Origin: Lentihominibacter hominis
GTDB lineage: Bacteria > Bacillota > Clostridia > Peptostreptococcales > Anaerovoracaceae
Assembly (NCBI RefSeq): GCF_014385065.1
Contig: NZ_JACRTA010000002.1
Coordinates: forward strand, 310,001 to 374,000
Length of the DNA: 64,000 bases
Direction of reading: 5' to 3'
Of this stretch, positions 58,018 to 64,000 are shown piece after piece. Numbering within the stretch: the stretch's first letter is position 1; every line of letters starts with the position of its first letter. A model generated the notes under the pieces. It worked only from the letters and a program-made list of their open reading frames with translations. It ran no database searches and was not told where the DNA came from. The position numbers were made by a program, and so were the translations under genes.

Positions 58018-59040
58018 ATGCAAGCTCAGTTGAACAAGATTTTAGAAGAGGTGAAGGTACAGCTTAAAGAAGCGTCCACGCTGGCTCAGACTGATGATAT
58101 AAGAGTCAAGGTTTTAGGAAAGAAAGGCAGACTTACAGAAATCCTAAGAGGGATGGGCAAACTGTCTCCTGAAGAGCGAAAAGAAACCGGTCAGATGGCC
58201 AATAAGGTCAGAGCCGAAATAGAAAAGCTCCTGGAGGAAAAATTTGAAACTGTGAAAGCAGCAGCAAAGGAAGCGCAGTTTAAAATTGAAAGACTTGATG
58301 TGACCGAGCCTGGAAAAGAAATAAATCTCGGAGTTAAACACCCTCTTACCATAACTATAGAGGAAGTTTCAAAAGTTTTCATGAATATGGGATTTTCAAT
58401 AACAGAAGGTCCCGAGGTTGAAACGGTGTTCAATAACTTTGACGCATTGAATGCCGGACCTAATCATCCGTCAAGAGATATGACCGATACTTTTTATATA
58501 ACAAAGGATACACTGCTGAGAACTCAGACTTCGCCGGTACAGGTGAGAACACTGCTTAAGCAGGATCCTCCTATAAAAGTTGTTTCTCCGGGGAGATGTT
58601 TCAGATGTGATACCCCTGATGCCACTCACTCACCTATGTTTCATCAGATAGAAGGTTTGGTGGTAGATGAAGGGATCACGATGGCTGATTTGAAAGGAAC
58701 TCTTGACAGTTTTGCAAAACAGCTTTTCGGTACAAGTACAAAAACTAAATTCAGACCTCATCATTTCCCATTTACGGAGCCGAGTGCCGAAATGGACGTA
58801 TCATGCTTTAAATGCGGCGGGAAAGGATGCAGAGTGTGTAAAGGAAGCGGATGGATTGAAATATTAGGCTGCGGCATGGTGCATCCGCATGTGCTGGAAG
58901 TAGGCGGTATTGATACGGAAAAGTACACCGGATTCGCTTTTGGTATGGGAGTGGAGAGAGTTGCTATGCTCAAATATGGCGTCGATGATATAAGATTATT
59001 TTATGAGAACGATATGCGCTTCATAAATCAGTTCAAATAG
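58018..59040 (+). CDS. pheS: Phenylalanyl-tRNA synthetase alpha subunit
   Basis: Catalytic alpha subunit of the alpha2-beta2 PheRS; 340 residues. An N-terminal coiled coil is followed by the class II catalytic domain with GPEVETVFNNFDALN (motif region near residue 129), HPSRDMTDTFY, TSPVQVRT, motif 2 FRCDTPDATHSPMFHQIEG, and the C-terminal GFAFGMGVERVAML motif 3. A four-Cys insert (CFKCGGKGCRVCKGSGW) is a usual feature of the clostridial type. Confidence 0.97.
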   Translation: MQAQLNKILEEVKVQLKEASTLAQTDDIRVKVLGKKGRLTEILRGMGKLSPEERKETGQMANKVRAEIEKLLEEKFETVKAAAKEAQFKIERLDVTEPGKEINLGVKHPLTITIEEVSKVFMNMGFSITEGPEVETVFNNFDALNAGPNHPSRDMTDTFYITKDTLLRTQTSPVQVRTLLKQDPPIKVVSPGRCFRCDTPDATHSPMFHQIEGLVVDEGITMADLKGTLDSFAKQLFGTSTKTKFRPHHFPFTEPSAEMDVSCFKCGGKGCRVCKGSGWIEILGCGMVHPHVLEVGGIDTEKYTGFAFGMGVERVAMLKYGVDDIRLFYENDMRFINQFK

Positions 59041-59052
59041 GAGGGTTAATAG

Positions 59053-61524
59053 ATGTTAGTTCCAATAGAATGGCTGCGAGATTATATAGATCTGGATGTT
59101 ACTACAGAAGAATTCTGTGACAGGATGATCATGTCAGGGTCTAATCTGGAAACCTGTGAGCATTTCTGTGAGGAAATGGAAAATGTAGTGGTAGGAAAGA
59201 TCGAGAAAATAGAAAAACATCCGGACGCTGACAAGCTTGTTATCTGCAGTCTCAATGTAGGTAAGGATGAGCCGGTTCAGATAGTTACGGGAGCTCCTAA
59301 TGTATTTGAAGGCGCACTTGTTCCGGTGGCTCTTCATAAGAGTAGGATACCGGGTCCTCTTCATGGTCAGCCGAAGCAGGAAGGCGGAGTGAAGATAACA
59401 AAAGGAAAGCTTCGTGGCGTAGAATCATTTGGTATGCTTTGTTCTGCCGGGGAGCTGGGTTTTGAAGATAAAGTTGTGCCGGTAGCTCATAAAGAAGGCA
59501 TATGGATACTTGAAGGCGATTACAGTATAGGGCAGGATTTTGCAGAAGCTCTGGGGCTGAAGCAGGCTGTAGTTGATTTTGAGATAACGCCTAACAGACC
59601 TGATTGTTTAGCCATGGTGGGGATGGCAAGAGAAGCAGCAGCCACATTTAAAAAGCCTTTTGCATATCCTGATACAGATATAAAAGAAGAAAATGGCGAG
59701 GGAAAAACAAAGGATTACATATCTGTAGACATAAAAAATCCTGAAAGCTGCAAAAGATACGTGGCGAGAGTCGTTACAGATGTAAAAGTGGAACAATCTC
59801 CGTGGTGGCTTCAGAAAAGGCTGATGTATGCCGGAATGAGACCTATTAATAATATAGTAGATATAACCAACTTTGTTATGCTTGAATATGGACAGCCTAT
59901 ACATGCTTTTGATATTAACCAGGTGAAAGGAGGCAGGATCATAGTTGAAAACGCCTCAGAAGGCGAGAAATTTGTTACACTGGATAATAATGAGAGAACA
60001 ATGACAAAAGATATGCTTCTGATAAAAGATGCCGAAAGAGGGATTGCTATAGCGGGAGTAATGGGAGGTCTGAATTCAGAGGTAGAAGAGGATACAACTA
60101 CAATAATAGTAGAGTCGGCAAATTTCAGCGGCGACAGTGTGCGAGCTACATCCAAGAAACTTGGACTTCGTACAGAGGCTTCTTCAAGATTCGAAAAGGG
60201 AATCGATCCAAATCTTTGTGAGGTTGCTGCAGACAGGGTCTGCAGACTGATAGAGCTTATCGGAGCAGGAAAAGTCTGCAAGGGAAGCGTGGATAATTAT
60301 CCTTCCCCTGAAATTTCAGAAAAAATAGACATAAGAGTAGACAGGATAAATCATGTTTTGGGAATAGAGCTTTCCAGAAAGGAAATGGTTGATATTCTTG
60401 AAAGCCTTGAAATAAAAGTGGGCGGAATAGGTAACACAATGACGGTAACACCGCCGACTATAAGACAGGATCTTGTGGCTGAAGAAGATTATATTGAGGA
60501 AATTGCAAGGATATATGGATACGATAAGCTTCCTGTTACATTGCCTAAAGGTAATTGTGAGGCAGGGATATCATATGAAAGAGCACTCAGGGATCTTGCG
60601 AGAAATTCACTTTGCGGAATGGGGCTTAATGAAATACAGACTTATTCATTTGTGAGTCCTAAGGGTGTGGATAATGTCAGAATAGACGAGGATGCATGGG
60701 AAAGAGCATTTGTTAAGATTATAAACCCTTTAGGTGAAGAAAATTCAGTGATGAGAACGATACTTACCCCGAATATGATGGAGGTTCTCGCAAGAAATTA
60801 TTCAAGAAATATCGATAAGGTAAAGGCATTTGAAATAGGAAATACATTTATGGCCAATATGCTGGACAGCGATGCTCTGCCTGATGAACAGTATTCACTA
60901 TGTATAGGTATGTATGGAAAAGACGAAGACTTTTTCAGCTTAAAAGGCGTAATTGTTGAGCTTTTAAAAGTTTTAGGAATCAAGGAGGCTGTATTTGAGG
61001 CCGAGTCTCAGTACGGCGTTTACCATCCGGGAAGATGCGCAAGAATTGCTGTATCATCAGAACGAAAGAATGAAGACGGAGAGGCTCTTTTCGATGAGTT
61101 GGGAATAATGGGTGAGATACATCCGGATGTAGCGGAAACTTACGGTATGGACGGCGTAAGAGTTTACTGTTGTGAGCTGATGTTTGACGCTATTATGAGG
61201 CATGCAGATACGGAGAAGACCTATACACCTCTTCCTAAATATCCATCCACTTCAAGAGATATAGCTCTTCTTGTAGATGAGGATATGGCGGTAGGAAGAA
61301 TAGAAGAAATTATCAAAAAGTACGGAAAATCAATACTTGAGGATGTCAGGTTATTTGATGTTTACAGAGGAAAACAGGTAGAAGAGGGAAAGAAGAGCGT
61401 TGCTTTCAATCTTATATACAGAGATAAGGATAAGACGCTGACTGATGAAGAAGTGACATCTGTACACGGAAAAGTACTTGAAGCGCTGAAGGAAAAACTT
61501 AACGCAGTCTTGAGAGAATTATAG
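59053..61524 (+). CDS. pheT: Phenylalanyl-tRNA synthetase beta subunit
   Basis: Beta subunit of PheRS; 823 residues. In order: EMAP-II-like tRNA-binding domain (VVGKIEKIEKHPDADKL, about residues 46-62), B3/B4 editing domain, B5 domain, the catalytic-like core, and the C-terminal FDX-ACB anticodon-binding domain (YPSTSRDIALLVDEDM). It follows pheS by 12 bases with TAGGAGGG as ribosome binding site. No T-box leader was recognised before the pair. Confidence 0.97.
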   Translation: MLVPIEWLRDYIDLDVTTEEFCDRMIMSGSNLETCEHFCEEMENVVVGKIEKIEKHPDADKLVICSLNVGKDEPVQIVTGAPNVFEGALVPVALHKSRIPGPLHGQPKQEGGVKITKGKLRGVESFGMLCSAGELGFEDKVVPVAHKEGIWILEGDYSIGQDFAEALGLKQAVVDFEITPNRPDCLAMVGMAREAAATFKKPFAYPDTDIKEENGEGKTKDYISVDIKNPESCKRYVARVVTDVKVEQSPWWLQKRLMYAGMRPINNIVDITNFVMLEYGQPIHAFDINQVKGGRIIVENASEGEKFVTLDNNERTMTKDMLLIKDAERGIAIAGVMGGLNSEVEEDTTTIIVESANFSGDSVRATSKKLGLRTEASSRFEKGIDPNLCEVAADRVCRLIELIGAGKVCKGSVDNYPSPEISEKIDIRVDRINHVLGIELSRKEMVDILESLEIKVGGIGNTMTVTPPTIRQDLVAEEDYIEEIARIYGYDKLPVTLPKGNCEAGISYERALRDLARNSLCGMGLNEIQTYSFVSPKGVDNVRIDEDAWERAFVKIINPLGEENSVMRTILTPNMMEVLARNYSRNIDKVKAFEIGNTFMANMLDSDALPDEQYSLCIGMYGKDEDFFSLKGVIVELLKVLGIKEAVFEAESQYGVYHPGRCARIAVSSERKNEDGEALFDELGIMGEIHPDVAETYGMDGVRVYCCELMFDAIMRHADTEKTYTPLPKYPSTSRDIALLVDEDMAVGRIEEIIKKYGKSILEDVRLFDVYRGKQVEEGKKSVAFNLIYRDKDKTLTDEEVTSVHGKVLEALKEKLNAVLREL

Positions 61525-61535
61525 GAGAGTTTCGT

Positions 61536-62099
61536 ATGGAGAATAATAAAGTAAAGGTTAAAATTTACGGTCAGGAATACGTTATAGCAGGGGAAAAGAC
61601 AAAAGAAGAGATTATGCAGGTGGCTGCCCATGTTGATATGAAGATGCAGGAAGTCACCCAAGCGGCAAAAACTGCCGGAGTTGTTCCGTCTAACATAGCA
61701 GTACTTTCAGCTATAAATATAACCAGCGAATATTTTCAGGTTTTGGAAGAAATGGAAGAATTGAAGCGTATGAATATGCAGCTTGAAAAGGATGCGCAGC
61801 ATTATGTTCAGCTCTGGGACGAGTCTAAGAAAAACTACATGGATTATAAAGAAGAGACTCAGGCTATAGTATTGCAAAAGGATGAGCTTATGAGTCAACT
61901 TAAACAAAAGGATGAAGACATCCAAAAATTAATGCAGGCTGCTGAAAATGCCAAAGCTCAGGCGCAGACCAGTATGGACGAGGTAGTGAAAGAAATCGAA
62001 GGAAAATGTAAAGAGCTGGAGAACAGTTTCTTTGATCTTCAAATGGAGAACCTCCAGTTGAAGAAGGAATTGGAAAAGTATAAGAATAATAACGGATAA
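61536..62099 (+). CDS. zapA: Cell division protein ZapA
   Basis: ZapA homologue of 187 residues. The N-terminal globular part (VKVKIYGQEYVIAG and AAHVDMKMQEV) binds FtsZ and bundles filaments. The C-terminal half is a long coiled coil (about residues 75-185) rich in Glu, Lys and Gln, which makes this protein longer than the usual ~100 residues. It is encoded between pheT and mutS2, a common clostridial order. Confidence 0.93.
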   Translation: MENNKVKVKIYGQEYVIAGEKTKEEIMQVAAHVDMKMQEVTQAAKTAGVVPSNIAVLSAINITSEYFQVLEEMEELKRMNMQLEKDAQHYVQLWDESKKNYMDYKEETQAIVLQKDELMSQLKQKDEDIQKLMQAAENAKAQAQTSMDEVVKEIEGKCKELENSFFDLQMENLQLKKELEKYKNNNG

Positions 62100-62105
62100 T
62101 TCTAA

Positions 62106-64000
62106 ATGAAAGAAAAGACTTTAAATGTTTTAGAATATGACAAAATAATAGACATGCTTGCAGAAAAGGCAGGCTCTGAAATGACAAGAAAAATCATTTC
62201 AGAGCTCAGGCCTTTTGATAATGTGTCTCAAATAAGAGAAAGTCAAGGTGAAACCACAGAAGCGGTAAGGCTGATTAATTATAAAGGGCCATTACCTGTC
62301 GGTGGTTTTTATGATATTGAGGAAAGTGTATCATTTGCCAGAAAAGGCGGAACACTTACTATGGCGCAGCTTTTGAAAATCCTCTATAATATGAAAACTG
62401 CGGAAAGAGTTGTATCATTTTTGAAGGGCGATATACCTGAAGTTCCCATAATATGTTCGGTGACAGAACTTCTGGCTGTTCATAAACGACTGTCGGAAGA
62501 GATCGACAGATGTATTCTCTCAGAAGATGAAATGTCAGATAATGCCAGCGGTGAGCTTAGAAGCATAAGACGTGCCATGGTAAGACAGAATGAAGCTTTG
62601 AAAGTTAAACTAAATCATATTCTGAATTCTGCTGATAATAAAACTATGTTACAAGATTCCATCGTTACCATGAGAAACGGCAGATATGTCATACCGGTAA
62701 AGCAGGAACACAGAGGTCGTGTTCCGGGTATAGTACATGATCAGAGTGGCAGCGGAGCAACACTTTTTATAGAGCCTCAGGCAATAGTGAATTTTAACAA
62801 CGAACTGAGACAGCTGGAGCTTGACGAAAAAGCTGAGATGAACAGGATTCTTAAGGAGCTTTCCGAGGGAGTGTCTGAGTATTATCACGATCTTGTCAAT
62901 AATCAGAAACTTTTGCTTACTCTCGATTTGTTTATGGCCAAGGGTAAGCTTTCTATGGATATGGGTGGAGAAGAGCCGGAGATAAATGAAGATGGAATAA
63001 TGGATCTTAAGTCCGCAAGACATCCTCTTATAGCAGCGGATAAAGTTGTTCCCATAGATATATCCATCGGCGGAGAGTACAGGACGCTGGTAATAACAGG
63101 ACCTAATACAGGCGGCAAGACTGTGACTCTTAAGACAGCAGGGCTGCTTTCACTGATGTCGCAGACCGGTCTTCATATCCCCGCGGCAATAGGAAGTAGG
63201 CTTCCGGTTTATCATCAGATATTCGCAGATATAGGCGATGAACAGAGTATTGAGCAGAGTCTCTCAACATTTTCGTCTCATATGACCAATATTGTCGACA
63301 TAGTACAAGAGGCTGATAAAGAGAGCTTGGTGCTGCTTGATGAACTTGGGGCGGGAACAGATCCCACTGAGGGAGCGGCTCTGGCAATAGCCATATTGGA
63401 ACGTCTTTACAGCATGGGAGCTTATTCCGTATCCACAACACATTATACAGAGCTTAAAAAATATGCCATATCTACTGATGGAGTTGAAAATGCTTCCATG
63501 GAGTTTGACGTGGAGACGCTTAGTCCTACGTATAGGCTTATTATAGGCGTACCGGGCAAATCCAATGCTTTTGAGATATCTCGCAAGCTGGGGCTTTCCC
63601 GGGAAATAACCGACAGAGCGAGAGAACTTCTGCAGGAAGGAGATATTGCTTTTGAAGATGTGATATCGGCTCTTGAAGAAGATAAACGGATAGCCGAGGA
63701 AGAACGTGATGAAGCTATTTTGATAAATATAGAGATGAAACGGCAGAAAGAAGATCTTGAAAAAAGGGCCATAAAGTTTGAAGAACAGAAAGAAAAGGAG
63801 ATTTTACGGGCCAAAGAAAAGGCGAGAGAAATAATAAATGAGGCAAAAGAAGTTTCAAAAGAGGTTCAAGAGGAATTAAAAGCCCTTGCAAGGCTTGAGA
63901 GTATGGGAGAGAGAACAGCAGGCTTTGACAGAAACAGAAGACGCTTGCGGGAAATAGAAAAGAAAAACAGGAATACTATAAAGCGTGAGACAAATGATAA
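62106..64000 (+). CDS. mutS2: Endonuclease MutS2, 3'-truncated by window end
   Basis: MutS2-type ATPase. ATG 62106 starts 6 bases after zapA, and the frame stays open to the last base, giving 631 complete codons. The order is: N-terminal core/lever region without a mismatch-recognition domain, Walker A TGPNTGGKT (about residues 332-340), Walker B LVLLDELGAGTDP and STHYTEL, then the start of the coiled-coil region. The C-terminal KOW and Smr nuclease domains would lie beyond the window. Known MutS2 proteins suppress homologous recombination, or rescue collided ribosomes in Bacillus. Confidence 0.95.
   Translation, partial: MKEKTLNVLEYDKIIDMLAEKAGSEMTRKIISELRPFDNVSQIRESQGETTEAVRLINYKGPLPVGGFYDIEESVSFARKGGTLTMAQLLKILYNMKTAERVVSFLKGDIPEVPIICSVTELLAVHKRLSEEIDRCILSEDEMSDNASGELRSIRRAMVRQNEALKVKLNHILNSADNKTMLQDSIVTMRNGRYVIPVKQEHRGRVPGIVHDQSGSGATLFIEPQAIVNFNNELRQLELDEKAEMNRILKELSEGVSEYYHDLVNNQKLLLTLDLFMAKGKLSMDMGGEEPEINEDGIMDLKSARHPLIAADKVVPIDISIGGEYRTLVITGPNTGGKTVTLKTAGLLSLMSQTGLHIPAAIGSRLPVYHQIFADIGDEQSIEQSLSTFSSHMTNIVDIVQEADKESLVLLDELGAGTDPTEGAALAIAILERLYSMGAYSVSTTHYTELKKYAISTDGVENASMEFDVETLSPTYRLIIGVPGKSNAFEISRKLGLSREITDRARELLQEGDIAFEDVISALEEDKRIAEEERDEAILINIEMKRQKEDLEKRAIKFEEQKEKEILRAKEKAREIINEAKEVSKEVQEELKALARLESMGERTAGFDRNRRRLREIEKKNRNTIKRETND

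Overview
The window is a gene-dense stretch of low-to-moderate GC DNA from an anaerobic, probably spore-forming member of the Clostridia. The main signs are a fused-type pyruvate:ferredoxin oxidoreductase, a SpoVD-like penicillin-binding protein with a PASTA domain, a small protein resembling the DUF3787 spore-surface family, a Firmicutes-style division/cell-wall cluster starting with mraZ, strong AGGAGG-type ribosome binding sites, and several TTG/GTG starts. The acryloyl-CoA-type fermentation gene and the overall gene set suggest an amino-acid-fermenting lineage, possibly near Anaerovoracaceae/Family XIII, but that placement is inference. No rRNA, tRNA, insertion sequence, prophage or CRISPR array was seen.

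Layout. 1-6.4 kb: end of rpoB (cut by the window edge) and rpoC. 6.5-8.7 kb: a two-gene catabolic unit, a CoA-acylating aldehyde dehydrogenase and a beta-alanyl-CoA ammonia-lyase homologue, separated by RNA that can form two mutually exclusive hairpins. 8.75-10.35 kb: FMN riboswitch and a MATE transporter. 10.4-15.1 kb: str operon rpsL-rpsG-fusA-tuf with a long structured rpsL-rpsG spacer. 15.1-16.9 kb (minus): a zinc-ribbon, single-span membrane, tetratricopeptide-like protein. 17.2-20.9 kb: PFOR. 21.0-25.4 kb: amidohydrolase, APC permease and, convergently, an AraC-type regulator.

25.4-34.5 kb: a complete NiFe-hydrogenase maturation set split into two divergent halves (hypA, hypB, hypF and a small Cys-motif protein on minus; hypC, hypD, hypE and a metallo-beta-lactamase-fold protein on plus). 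Between them lies a sodium-dependent NSS transporter with its tiny partner subunit. No hydrogenase structural gene is present. 34.5-40.5 kb: deoC (minus), then metF, a stand-alone methionine synthase reactivation protein, a shortened metH, a zinc-ribbon membrane protein and lgt. 40.5-43.6 kb: ychF, the small DUF3787-like gene, a lipoprotein (minus) and sfsA, which looks leaderless.

43.7-57.2 kb: the division and cell-wall cluster mraZ-rsmH-ftsL-spoVD/ftsI-murF-mraY-murD-ftsW-murG-murA-divIB, then ftsZ. MraZ-type repeats overlap the mraZ promoter, and a terminator-like hairpin contains the murA ribosome binding site. murE, murC, murB and ftsA are missing from the cluster. 57.2-64 kb: a SpoU-family RNA methyltransferase, pheS, pheT, zapA and mutS2 (cut by the window end).

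Most coding content is conventional. The observations most worth a second look are non-coding: the switch-like spacer in the aldehyde dehydrogenase/lyase operon, the FMN riboswitch on a MATE exporter-type gene, the rpsL-rpsG spacer, the murA terminator/RBS hairpin, the palindrome over the NSS promoter, and the leaderless sfsA start.
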